A stretch of DNA of 35,447 bases, from positions 1-35,447 of the forward strand of contig JAQBWV010000045.1 of the NCBI GenBank assembly GCA_027624335.1, read 5' to 3'. Within the stretch, counting starts at the first letter, position 1. Each line of letters opens with the position of its first letter. The translations under genes were made by a program, and so were the position numbers. This stretch comes from Planctomycetota bacterium (GTDB taxonomy: Bacteria > Planctomycetota > Planctomycetia > Planctomycetales > Planctomycetaceae). Below, piece after piece: positions 19,439-27,608 of this stretch. The notes under the pieces were generated by a model, which saw only the letters and a program-made list of their open reading frames with translations, was not told where the DNA came from and did no database searches.

Positions 19439-19930
19439 TCATTTCAGCATTAACTGGTAAATGTGTACGTCGAGAAGTCGTCCGAATTTCAAGCCGACCT
19501 CTTTCAATGTGCCGACGAATTCAAAGCCGAATTGTTCGTTGAGATGCCTGCTGGCATCGCTGCCTTCGGCCATGCGGGCGATCAATGTGTGATAATTCAG
19601 TCCTCGTGCCTCTTCGATAATCCTCTGTTTGAGCTGCCGCCCGATGCCCTGCCCTCTGTGTGACTCTTTGACGTAGAACGACGTTTCGGCCGTGCCGTCG
19701 TAGGCTTCGCGTTCGGACCATTTGGTCAGTGACGTCCAGCCGACGACTCGGGAATCGACTTCCGCGACGAGGACGGGATGTCTCTGATCGTGAGATTCCA
19801 GCCACTGCCTCATGTCGTCGACTGTCCGAGGTTCGAGGAAGAACGATGATGTTGTTTTCAGAATGGCCTCATTAAAGATTTCAGTGATGCCATGCAGGTC
19901 GGCAGTTTGTGCAGGTCGGATGGTGGTCAT
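19439..19930 (-). CDS. GNAT N-acetyltransferase, phosphinothricin-acetyltransferase-like
   Basis: The 163-residue protein starts at the ATG at 19930 (MTTIRPAQTADLHGI), preceded by GGGGAA; an upstream start would add 19 residues unlike the family. It has the GNAT fold signatures: acetyl-CoA pyrophosphate loop HRGQGIGRQLKQ near residue 100, preceding strand ETSFYVKESH, and the C-terminal FGFEFVGTLKEVGLKFGR typical of the Pat/Bar/YwnH subgroup, whose members acetylate small amino compounds such as methionine sulfoximine or phosphinothricin. It lies inside the nitrate operon, 53 nt after nirBD and 41 nt before the Fe-S/membrane gene. A role in protecting glutamine synthetase from inhibitory analogues is an attractive idea, but unproven; the true substrate cannot be read from the sequence. 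Confidence 0.9.
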   Translation of the reverse strand: MTTIRPAQTADLHGITEIFNEAILKTTSSFFLEPRTVDDMRQWLESHDQRHPVLVAEVDSRVVGWTSLTKWSEREAYDGTAETSFYVKESHRGQGIGRQLKQRIIEEARGLNYHTLIARMAEGSDASRHLNEQFGFEFVGTLKEVGLKFGRLLDVHIYQLMLK

Positions 19931-19983
19931 GAATTTCCCCGGAGAACGATGCCTGTCTGAGTCGCCGTCCGGGAGCATCCACT

Positions 19984-22900
19984 TCACACCGGGACGGGTT
20001 CGCGTTTTGATTGGCAGGATGTTGCCAGACTGCAGCCGATTTCTGTAGCGAGCAGCTCGTCCAGAATTTCGGTTGGCGGGAGGTCCAGGAACACGTTGCC
20101 GTCTTCAACTTTCACCGGGAAGGTGCGGATGTCGTAGTCTTCGCCCTGCAGAGATTCACCGGTCTCCAGCGAGAACGTTTTCTTATGCAGCGGGCAGGCG
20201 ACTTTGGGAGTGCCGGACTGGTCTCCCACGATGCCGCGTGAAAGCACGAACGCTTTCTTGTGCGGGCACATGTTCTGAGAGGCGTACCACTTGCCTCGGC
20301 TGGCGAAGTTGAAGACGGCGATCTGTGATTTCCCGTATTTGATCGTTGCTCCGCCGTCGTATGGAAAATTGTCGACCGTGCCGACCTGCACCCACCGAGT
20401 CTGCTGCATGAGTTCTCCGCCGCCGTTACTCAGCAGTTTCTCTTCGCGGACTTTAAGTTCTCCAAACAGTTCGAGCGAAGTCAGCTCGTCGTTCCAGTCC
20501 GCCGGTCGTGACTGATCGCGCTGCGAGACGAATTCGATGGTCGGTTCTTCTTCCTCGGTGTTGACGAACTGGCGGAAGCGGGCTCGCTGCGCGGGGTCGT
20601 TGACGACGCGCGTCCATTCGCACTGATAGTTGTCAATCAGGTGCTGCATCTGCGATTCGAGTTCGTCGCAGAGGCCGAGCGAATCGTGAATAACGACGTC
20701 GCGGAGATGATCGATGCCGCCTTCCAGTTTTCCGAGCCACACGCTGGTGCGGGTCAGCTTGTCGGCGGTCGAGATGTAATACATCAACAGCCGGTCGATG
20801 TATCGAATGGCCATTTCCTCATCGATATCGACCGTCAGCAGATCCGCGTGACGAGGTGTCGCTCCTCCGTTGCCGCACACGTAAAGGTTGTAGCCGTTTT
20901 CGGTGGCGACCAGTCCGACGTCTTTGCACTGAGCCTCGGCGCATTCCCGAACGCAACCGGAGACGGCCATCTTGATTTTGTGCGGCGCGCGGATGCCCTT
21001 GTATCGATTTTCAACGCGAATCGCGAAACCGACGGAATCCTGCACTCCGTAACGGCACCACGTCGAGCCGACGCAGCTCTTCACCGTTCGCAGAGCCTTG
21101 CCGTAAGCATGTCCGCTTTCGAATCCGGCATCAATGAGCCGCTCCCAGATGTCGGGTAAATCCTGCACGTTCGCGCCGAACATGTCGATCCGCTGCCCGC
21201 CGGTGATCTTGGTGTAAAGTTTGAACTTCTTCGCCGTTTCGCCAATGGCCAGCAGCTTGTCGGGAGTGATCTCGCCGCCGGGAACTCGCGGCACGACCGA
21301 GTAAGATCCGCCTCGCTGAACGTTCGCCAGAAAGCGGTCGTTGGTGTCCTGCAGTGTCTGGTGCGAGCCTTCCAGAATGTTCTCATTCCAGAGCGAGGCC
21401 AGGATTGACGTGACCGCCGGCTTGCAGACTTCGCAGCCGTTGCCCTGCCCGCATTCGGTCATGACCTGCGCGAAGGTTTCGAGATTCTTCACCTTGACGA
21501 TCGCAAACAGCTCGGACCGTGAATACGGAAAATGCTCGCACAGATGATTGACGACTTCTTTGCCGGAGCGTTTCATTTCGGCGTTGAACAGGTCGGTCAC
21601 CAGCGGCAGGCAGCCACCACAGCCGGTGCCGGCTTTTGTACACATCCTGACGGCGCCAACTGAGTCGAGTTCCTGATCGCAGATCGCATTGCAGATATCG
21701 CCCTTGCTGACGTTGTTGCACGAGCAGATCTGCGCGTCTTCGGGCATGCCGTCGACATTGCCGAGTGCGGCTCCGCTGCTGCTGCCGACGATCAATTCAT
21801 GCGGTGCGCATGGCAAGTCCTTATCGGTTTTGCTCATGATGAGCAGCGATCCGTAGTCAGCGGCGTCTCCCACGAGGATGCCGCCGAGCAGACGCTTCCC
21901 GTTCAGGCTGAACAGCAGCTTTTTGTAGACTCCGGAGAACGGCTCTTCGAACGAAAGCGGAGTCGCCTTGTCGGGGCCTGATTCGTAGTCGCCGAAGCTC
22001 GCGACATCGACTCCCATCAGCTTCAGCTTCGTCGATAAGTCGGTGCCACTGAACCGCCGGTCGCCGCCGGTCAGATTCGCAGCGACGGTCTCGGCCATGT
22101 CATATCCAGGGGCCACCAGGCCGTAGACCATGCCACCGTGCAGCGCGCATTCACCGATTGCGTAAATGTCCGGGTCGGAAGTCTGCAGGTGATCGTTGAC
22201 CTGAATGCCGCCTCGCTCACCCACGAGGAGGTCGCAGTCCCGAGCGACGTCATCACGTGGTCGAATGCCGGCCGAGACGATGATCATGTCGACGTCGAGC
22301 GTGGAGTCATCGTTGAACGTCATCTGCTCGACGTGACCGTTTCCGCTGATTTCGCTCGTGCCCTTGTTGAGGTGCACGCTGACTCCCAGTTGTTCGATCT
22401 TCTGCACGAGAATGCGCGAGCCGGCATCGTCGATCTGTCGCGGCATCAGACGCGGTGCGAATTCGATGACGTGAGTTTCCAGGCCCAGATCGTACGCTGC
22501 TTTGGCCGCTTCCAGGCCCAGCAGACCGCCGCCGATCACCGCACAGCGTTTCGACTTCTTCGAGTACTCGATGATGTGCTCGAGGTCTTCGATTGTCCGG
22601 TAAACGAACACGCCCTGCTTATCGACGCCCGGCACCGGCGGAACGAACGGGAACGAACCGGTCGCGATGACGACCGAGTCGTAGGCAATCTCGACGCCTT
22701 TCGTCGAGCGGACGACTTTGTCCTCGCGATCGATCTCCGAAGCGCGATCGCCCAGATGCAGCTCAACACCGTGTTCCCGATACCACTCCATGCGGGCGAG
22801 CATCAGTTTCTGGGCGTCGCGGTGCGCAAAGAACGACGTCAGGCCGACGCGGTCGTAGGCAGCTCGTGGCTCTTCGCAGAACGTCACGATGCGATACTGC

Positions 22901-23040
22901 CTGGCCGTGTCGAATTCGACGAGCTTTTCGCAGAAACGCAATCCGACCATGCCGTTGCCAATGACGACGATCGTTTTGCGGCTATCGGGCGGGGTCGTCT
23001 CGACGTTCGATTCCGTGGTTTCATCAGCAGGAGAAATCAT
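19984..23040 (-). CDS. nirB: NAD(P)H nitrite reductase, NirB-NirD fusion
   Basis: The 1018-residue protein fuses the large and small subunits of assimilatory nitrite reductase, reducing nitrite to ammonium. In order: FAD/NAD(P)H oxidoreductase with GNGMVG (28-33) and a second dinucleotide motif GGGLLG; a BFD-like [2Fe-2S] region (CSCNN, CGGC, and a later CEVC pair); the nitrite/sulfite reductase half with siroheme/[4Fe-4S] Cys656 and Cys662 (CVGSTWC) and SGCVRECAEAQC; then a Rieske-type NirD domain with Cys925-x-His927 and Cys949-x2-His952. A ~30-residue tail follows. The ATG at 23040 has AGGACA at good distance; reading further upstream would run into the intergenic palindrome. It is 109 nt after narK and upstream of the GNAT gene. 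Confidence 0.95.
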   Translation of the reverse strand: MISPADETTESNVETTPPDSRKTIVVIGNGMVGLRFCEKLVEFDTARQYRIVTFCEEPRAAYDRVGLTSFFAHRDAQKLMLARMEWYREHGVELHLGDRASEIDREDKVVRSTKGVEIAYDSVVIATGSFPFVPPVPGVDKQGVFVYRTIEDLEHIIEYSKKSKRCAVIGGGLLGLEAAKAAYDLGLETHVIEFAPRLMPRQIDDAGSRILVQKIEQLGVSVHLNKGTSEISGNGHVEQMTFNDDSTLDVDMIIVSAGIRPRDDVARDCDLLVGERGGIQVNDHLQTSDPDIYAIGECALHGGMVYGLVAPGYDMAETVAANLTGGDRRFSGTDLSTKLKLMGVDVASFGDYESGPDKATPLSFEEPFSGVYKKLLFSLNGKRLLGGILVGDAADYGSLLIMSKTDKDLPCAPHELIVGSSSGAALGNVDGMPEDAQICSCNNVSKGDICNAICDQELDSVGAVRMCTKAGTGCGGCLPLVTDLFNAEMKRSGKEVVNHLCEHFPYSRSELFAIVKVKNLETFAQVMTECGQGNGCEVCKPAVTSILASLWNENILEGSHQTLQDTNDRFLANVQRGGSYSVVPRVPGGEITPDKLLAIGETAKKFKLYTKITGGQRIDMFGANVQDLPDIWERLIDAGFESGHAYGKALRTVKSCVGSTWCRYGVQDSVGFAIRVENRYKGIRAPHKIKMAVSGCVRECAEAQCKDVGLVATENGYNLYVCGNGGATPRHADLLTVDIDEEMAIRYIDRLLMYYISTADKLTRTSVWLGKLEGGIDHLRDVVIHDSLGLCDELESQMQHLIDNYQCEWTRVVNDPAQRARFRQFVNTEEEEPTIEFVSQRDQSRPADWNDELTSLELFGELKVREEKLLSNGGGELMQQTRWVQVGTVDNFPYDGGATIKYGKSQIAVFNFASRGKWYASQNMCPHKKAFVLSRGIVGDQSGTPKVACPLHKKTFSLETGESLQGEDYDIRTFPVKVEDGNVFLDLPPTEILDELLATEIGCSLATSCQSKREPVPV

Positions 23041-23081
23041 GATCGTGTCCTGTGGGCAGTAGATCGAGCGCTTGAGTAGCA

Positions 23082-23121
23082 GTAGGGCCGGTTCCCACCG
23101 GCCGGTAGGAACCGACCCTAC
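23082..23121. repeat. 40-nt palindrome in the narK-nirB gap
   Basis: Two adjoining 20-nt half-sites are inverted copies with two transitions (18 of 20 pair), giving a hairpin with almost no loop; the core is GGTTCC-ACCGG/CCGGT-GGAACC. It lies 28 nt after the narK stop and about 40 nt before the nirB start, inside the operon. In RNA it would form a stable stem that could protect the upstream message or reduce read-through. The TAGGGTCGGTTCCTACCGG style is one I associate with planctomycete intergenic repeats; this was not searched. Confidence 0.7.
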
Positions 23122-23149
23122 AGTCCTTGTCAATCCAAAGTGGACGTAC

Positions 23150-24520
23150 TTACGTGGCAGCGCCAAGCAGTTCGCCGCGGCGTCGAGTCCGAGCTTCCTC
23201 GGTGTGAATGCGGGCTTCGGTTTCAGCTTCGGGCGAGAACCGAACCGTGAATGCCAGGAATGCGGAGCACGTGACGAGTGCTCCGAGAATCAGCAGCGCG
23301 GTCGGCCAGGTGACGGCTGACGTCTTGAAAAGGAATCCGGCCGCGACGGCTCCCGCGTTGCCGCCGGCTCCGACAATGCCGGCCACTGAGCCCAGGGCTT
23401 TGCGATTAACAAACGGCACGACCGAGTAGGTCGCTCCTTCCGACATCTGAGTGAACAGGCTGAAGACGATCAGTGTTGGAATTGCCAGGGCCAGAACGTT
23501 CATCTGCGAGAAGACCATTAGAGCCAGGCCTTCGCAGAACAACGCGATGAACAGCCAACGCACTCGTCCTTTCAGGCCCCACTTCTCACCGAAGCGGTCG
23601 CCCATCACGCCGCCCATCGTGCGAGCGAACAGGTTCATCAGTCCGAACAGGCTGGCAATAACGCCGGCCGTCGAAACCGCTTTCATCGGGTCCATCTCGG
23701 CGAAGTAATCGAAGTAGTCGAGAAAGTAGAGCGCGGCGACGTTGTTGATCGTCAGTTCGATTCCGAAGCACGCTCCGTAGATCACGAACAGAGCCCAGAC
23801 GCGAGAGTCTTTGCACGCGGCGAGGAACGATCCTTTGACCTGTTGCTTCGGTGGCATTTTTCCGGAGGCTCGCAGTTCGCCGAAGTTGCCTTCGGGAGCG
23901 TCCTGTGTGCAGAAGAAATAAGCGACGCCCATCGCGGCACAGGACAGCCCGGCTGCGAACATCGACACTCGCCAGCCCATCGTCTCACTGAGGCCGATCA
24001 CGCCGACGAAGAAGCCAAATACCAGGGGCATGATGATCTGCGTGACGCCGCCGCCTAGATTTCCCCAGCCGGCCGTCGTCGCATTGGCCGTTCCTACGCA
24101 GTTCGGAGCGAACATTACCGACGTGTGATATTGCGTGATGACGAACGAGGCGCCGATGACTCCGATTAGAACTCGGAACAGCAGAAACGTTTCGAAGTTC
24201 TGCGCGAAACCGATTCCCATCACTGGAATCGATCCCAGCAGCAGCAGACCGGAGTAGGCGTATCGAGGTCCGATGCGGTCGCACAGCCAGCCGATAAACA
24301 GCCGTGCGATCACGGTGATCGATACCGACCCGATGATGCACCAGCCGATCTGCTCTTTTGTCAGAGCCATCTCTTCCCGCACGACTTTCATCAGCGGGGC
24401 GATGCCAAACCAGGCAAAGAAGCACAGAAAGAAGGCGAACCACGTCATGTGAAAGGCTCGCATCTGAGGAGATTTGAAATCGAAGAGCGAGATGCGGGTT
24501 GCTTTGTTCCGGAGGTCCAT
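23150..24520 (-). CDS. narK: Nitrate/nitrite transporter, NarK/NrtP family (MFS)
   Basis: The 456-residue major facilitator protein has about 12 membrane helices. The two nitrate-signature Gly-rich motifs are present: TAGWGNLGGGVTQ in helix 5 and GIVGAGGNAGAVAAGF in helix 11. The N-terminal helix FHMTWFAFFLCFFAWF is typical of the family, and the MFS loop after helix 2 reads IGWLCDRIGPR. It should bring nitrate into the cell, by proton symport or nitrate/nitrite exchange. The ATG at 24520 fits; the upstream AGGTG is a modest ribosome site. It is the first gene of the operon, so the operon promoter should lie in 24521-25194. Confidence 0.95.
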   Translation of the reverse strand: MDLRNKATRISLFDFKSPQMRAFHMTWFAFFLCFFAWFGIAPLMKVVREEMALTKEQIGWCIIGSVSITVIARLFIGWLCDRIGPRYAYSGLLLLGSIPVMGIGFAQNFETFLLFRVLIGVIGASFVITQYHTSVMFAPNCVGTANATTAGWGNLGGGVTQIIMPLVFGFFVGVIGLSETMGWRVSMFAAGLSCAAMGVAYFFCTQDAPEGNFGELRASGKMPPKQQVKGSFLAACKDSRVWALFVIYGACFGIELTINNVAALYFLDYFDYFAEMDPMKAVSTAGVIASLFGLMNLFARTMGGVMGDRFGEKWGLKGRVRWLFIALFCEGLALMVFSQMNVLALAIPTLIVFSLFTQMSEGATYSVVPFVNRKALGSVAGIVGAGGNAGAVAAGFLFKTSAVTWPTALLILGALVTCSAFLAFTVRFSPEAETEARIHTEEARTRRRGELLGAAT

Positions 24521-25194
24521 GAAGTTCTGCTTTCACCTTTTCTTGAGCGTTGTCTTTGTCGTTTGAGCGTGGGGAATCGGGTGAGACTTTGAAGTTGAGT
24601 GAGCGCGCACCGACTCCGTGATCTGAATGAAGGCTGTCGTTGCCGGAAATCAGGCTTGTTGGAGACTCCACACCTTCCAACGAAAACCTGAACACTGTTG
24701 CCAGCGAGCGTGCTGGAGAGAGGCTGATGCGGATTCAAAAACGCGTCTGGACCATCGATGAAACTCGGACCGGACCATGTGCTTCCTTTCACACAATTGT
24801 CAGGCCAGGACGTTTCAGAGAGCGAGTCCGACAACGTCCGAAATTCTTTGTTGGCGTCTCTCGTAAGCAACGGCCATGCCAGAACGCCTCAAAGGACTCG
24901 TAAATCAAGACTGAAGGAAAACTCGACGCGACCAGATGGACCAGTTGTCTCACGCCGACACAGCATTGAGGAAATTCAGTCCGCAAGCTGTCGCGTCCGT
25001 GAGCACGTCTGCGCGCTCTCTCATCACTCTCGTCGAAAGTTCTCGCGTGTAAAGCTGCGCGTTGTTCGAAACGGACCAGGCGGCATCTCACATGTCTGCT
25101 GGATCACAGGGCAGGAGTGTCATGTTTCTGCGCACGAATTCACCGACACGGTGCGTCTCGAAAGAGTGCTCTCGGGAAGTTCGGAGATATCACG
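24521..25194. other. Long leader/intergenic region upstream of the nitrate operon
   Basis: About 670 bases separate the narK start from the terminator of the preceding DUF1571 gene. Both genes point the same way, so this must contain the operon promoter. Only one small stem (GTTGGA...TCCAAC, about 24659-24681) stood out. I found no sigma-54 box, NtcA-like site or ANTAR-type leader I would defend, and no credible small gene on either strand. Confidence 0.4.
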
Positions 25195-25232
25195 AAAAAA
25201 GCCGCTTCGCACAAATCTTTGTGCGAAGCGGC
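25195..25232 (-). terminator. Perfect rho-independent terminator of DUF1571 gene
   Basis: GCCGCTTCGCACAAA pairs perfectly with TTTGTGCGAAGCGGC (15 bp, two-base loop, 25201-25232). On the minus strand the stem is followed by six T. It lies about 70 nt after the stop of the DUF1571 gene and isolates it from the nitrate operon downstream. Confidence 0.93.
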
Positions 25233-25300
25233 CAGGAGCAAGGCTAAGTTCAGTGAACAGCGAGATATCGCCGCATTACTCACTTGAACGTCTGACTGAT

Positions 25301-26137
25301 TTAGAAATCGTAACCGGGATTCTTGACGTCGAAGTCAATGTCCCCCAAACCGGTGTTTGGTTTGACATCGAGATAGGTGTACTGCTCGACAATCGGCGGT
25401 TGCGCTCCGGTTTTGGCGGGGAAGTCAAACTGCTCCACTCTTACCGGGAAGCTGGTTTCCTTGTCGACGTACAGCCGAGTCATGTGAAACTTCACACCCT
25501 TGTGTTTTTGAGCGTACGAGCTTTCAAAGACCCGGCACTCAACGTTGGCAACTTTGGCGTTGGGGAAGTACCTGACTTTGACATCGGGAATGTTCAGTTC
25601 AGAATTCCACTGAGCGATGGTCAGTTCGAGCAGCTTTCGCATTCCGATGTTGGTAATCGGAGAACGGCTTTCCTCCAGGGCTCGATCACTGCTGGGATCC
25701 AGTTCGAGTGTCCCAACAATGGCTTCGATACCAGTTCCGTGCGCGAGCATCTTGCCGCCGTTCTTCTCCGCTATGAAAATAACTTCACGGCCCTTGTGAG
25801 GGTTTTCGAATCTCAGGTAGACACTGAATGGCGTTTCCCGCATCTTCAGAGTGAGTTGATGGTTGACTCGTTTCCTGCCAACCATCTCTTCCTTGTAGAA
25901 CGACGCTGAGTAGTCGTTCACGCTATCCAGTGCTCGGCGGCTTTCCACGGCCAGTCGAAGTCCTGGAGCCAGTGCGTGAGAAGTGCCTCCAATTCGGATT
26001 GCCGTCGCAATACGCTCGTCTTCTGCATGAAGAAGGGCGGCAGGAAGGGCCACCGCCATCGCGCCGCCAGCCAGCAGTCGGCCGATTGCATCCCGTCGAG
26101 TCAACGCCGAGATTTCTGTTCTGTAAGATGATTTCAT
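25301..26137 (-). CDS. Tat-exported DUF1571 protein
   Basis: The 278-residue protein starts at the ATG at 26137, with GAGGGA 7 nt upstream. The N-terminus has a twin-arginine signal (TRRDAIGRLLAGGAMAVALPAA), so it is exported. The mature part matches the DUF1571 family: SVNDYSASFYKEEMVGRKR, then a beta-rich domain with PFSVYLRFENPHKGREVIF, and a late segment RLYVDKETSFPVRVEQFDFP. That resembles LolA/LolB-like lipid-binding folds in overall strand pattern, but the resemblance is only suggestive. The function is unknown. It stands alone between a decayed region and its own terminator. Confidence 0.85.
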   Translation of the reverse strand: MKSSYRTEISALTRRDAIGRLLAGGAMAVALPAALLHAEDERIATAIRIGGTSHALAPGLRLAVESRRALDSVNDYSASFYKEEMVGRKRVNHQLTLKMRETPFSVYLRFENPHKGREVIFIAEKNGGKMLAHGTGIEAIVGTLELDPSSDRALEESRSPITNIGMRKLLELTIAQWNSELNIPDVKVRYFPNAKVANVECRVFESSYAQKHKGVKFHMTRLYVDKETSFPVRVEQFDFPAKTGAQPPIVEQYTYLDVKPNTGLGDIDFDVKNPGYDF

Positions 26138-26379
26138 CGTGATTTCCCTCAAGTGGCTGCAAGAGTGGCATTCCCTGCCGCTGCCCACAGAGCAGTGACC
26201 TGATTGATTGACGCCGGTCCGTTTCCATAGTGGGCAACCGCCCGTACAGAAGACCCTTAACGACACATCTGAATCCCTTTGACCCTGCTATCGACCATAA
26301 GCGGTCTCTGATTCGACAGAATCATGCCGGGAGTCGAATTCTGAAGTGGAGCCGACAAACGAGAATCCTCATAGCCGAT

Positions 26380-26655
26380 TCAGTCGATTCGAGAAACATC
26401 GACCTGATGAATTCCTTCGGTGTCTTCCCGATTCTGGAGCTGACACCACGCTTCCAGCGGATGTCCCATCGAAATTTCCCGCAATGTATCGACGTTGCTG
26501 AATGCGTCGATCAGGTGCTTTCCCGGTGAGTCCCCGGCCTGCCGACGGTAATCGGCAAGTGGATCGTGGACGACTCCCTTGCTGGACAAGGGCACCTCAA
26601 GACAGGTCAGGGCACAAACTCGCCCGCTACAGCTGATGACAGTGACAACCGGCAT
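26380..26655 (-). CDS. Small hypothetical protein, 91 residues
   Basis: I do not recognise this frame. It starts MPVVTVISCSGRVCALTC and ends VDVSRID. Third codon positions are clearly GC-rich, as in neighbouring genes, and the amino-acid make-up is unremarkable, so it could be a real small gene or the remaining part of an older one. It lies in an interval of apparent gene debris between the DUF1571 gene and a short TPR gene. No ribosome site is convincing. Confidence 0.3.
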   Translation of the reverse strand: MPVVTVISCSGRVCALTCLEVPLSSKGVVHDPLADYRRQAGDSPGKHLIDAFSNVDTLREISMGHPLEAWCQLQNREDTEGIHQVDVSRID

Positions 26656-26724
26656 CCCTGCGAAACGGATTCACGCAGGCTGCCTTCGAGTTTCACCGGC
26701 ACGTATTTCGCGTTCGGGCGAGCG

Positions 26725-27015
26725 TCACACCGATCGATCGGCGGATTCCAGCTGCAGCTTGCGACGCTGACGTCGTCTTCTGACTCCAGCGGCCACGGCC
26801 ACGACAAGACAACCAGCCAGCGTCGACGTCTCGGGCACGCCGGCCGCAGGCCCACCGCTCGATGCCAGTGACACTGCCGTGAAGGACACGATTCCAAAAA
26901 TGCTGGACATACCGTCGTCCGCGGTGATCACATTGGACGTCCAGTTCATCGACCCTGGCGAGACGGCCTGAACGACACTTCCCATCCATCTGCTGGGATC
27001 GTCAGAGGGAGCCAC
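26725..27015 (-). pseudogene. Orphan PEP-CTERM-like C-terminal fragment
   Basis: The 96-residue frame ends with what looks like a PEP-CTERM sorting tail: a VPETSTLAG motif (VPEPS-like), a hydrophobic stretch GCLVVAVAAG and an Arg cluster VRRRRQRRK. Before it is a short Ser/Gly-rich segment. A complete PEP-CTERM protein would need a signal peptide and a larger exported domain, and none is present: the only start is a GTG two bases after the stop of the TPR gene. I therefore read it as the 3' end of a lost gene, though a coupled small protein is possible. Confidence 0.45.
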
Positions 27016-27017
27016 AA

Positions 27018-27608
27018 TCAGCGACTGACAGCACGATGATCGTTGTCGCTGAATCGATCCCCGTGAAATTCAGCTGAGACAACAACGCCGACGGAATCAG
27101 ACAGGCGATCAATCAGCTGGCAGGCGACCTGCCGGTTTCCAGCATTGAATTCGGCATCCGCGACCGTCATCAGCGCTGTTGCGTCATTGCTGCCCAGTTC
27201 GACAATCGTCCTGGCCGTCTCCAGTGCGGCTTCCTTACGACCGAGTCGATGCCACACCGCAAACAGCCGGCCCTGAATCTCAACGTTTTTCGGCGCCAGC
27301 TTCGCAGCGTACGACAGCTGCTCAACAGCAGCCGGTGAACTCCTCTGACCGCGCATCCGGGCGATGATGTTAAGCATGTCAGCAATAACAATTCGCGTCG
27401 CGACGTCTGCCGGTTCCTGACTGATGACGTTTCTAATGAGTACCTCAGCGCGACCGGGATTCTGCTCACTGATTGCTTGAGAAGTCTGAGCGATCAGCCG
27501 GGCGGGATTCGACAGGTCCCGGTACAGAACATAGACGCGCACAACTCCGGCGGTGAGCCCTGCGGCGAGCAACAGAACGAAAATTATAAACCCGCGTTTC
27601 CCCTTCAA
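27018..27608 (-). CDS. Short membrane-anchored TPR protein, probably truncated
   Basis: The 196-residue protein has an N-terminal membrane anchor (FIIFVLLLAAGLTAGVVRVYVL, split around residue 18) followed by about four TPR-like helix pairs (for example AEVLIRNVISQEPADVATRI and AALETARTIVELGSNDATAL). The start is TTG at 27608; an in-frame stop lies 7 codons upstream and no ATG or GTG is available, so the true start is uncertain. After residue ~175 the sequence loses TPR character and stops, and the orphan PEP-CTERM fragment follows in another frame. TPR proteins of this kind are often much longer, so a deletion or frameshift near 27020-27070 is likely. Confidence 0.55.
   Translation of the reverse strand: MKGKRGFIIFVLLLAAGLTAGVVRVYVLYRDLSNPARLIAQTSQAISEQNPGRAEVLIRNVISQEPADVATRIVIADMLNIIARMRGQRSSPAAVEQLSYAAKLAPKNVEIQGRLFAVWHRLGRKEAALETARTIVELGSNDATALMTVADAEFNAGNRQVACQLIDRLSDSVGVVVSAEFHGDRFSDNDHRAVSR

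Noticed and set aside
22138-23079. Long plus-strand open frame (313 codons) opposite nirB
   Set aside because: It is the mirror of a strongly supported gene; its residues are rich in Arg, Asp and Val as expected from the antisense of GC-rich codons, and no domain is recognisable.
24770-24800. GTG-N10-CAC palindrome-like site upstream of narK as a nitrogen-regulator site
   Set aside because: Spacing and core do not fit NtcA (GTA-N8-TAC) or another regulator I know, and such short matches occur by chance.
24758-25909. Plus-strand open frame of 383 codons across the narK leader and opposite the DUF1571 gene
   Set aside because: It crosses the perfect minus-strand terminator and overlaps a recognised gene; no domain or ribosome site was seen.
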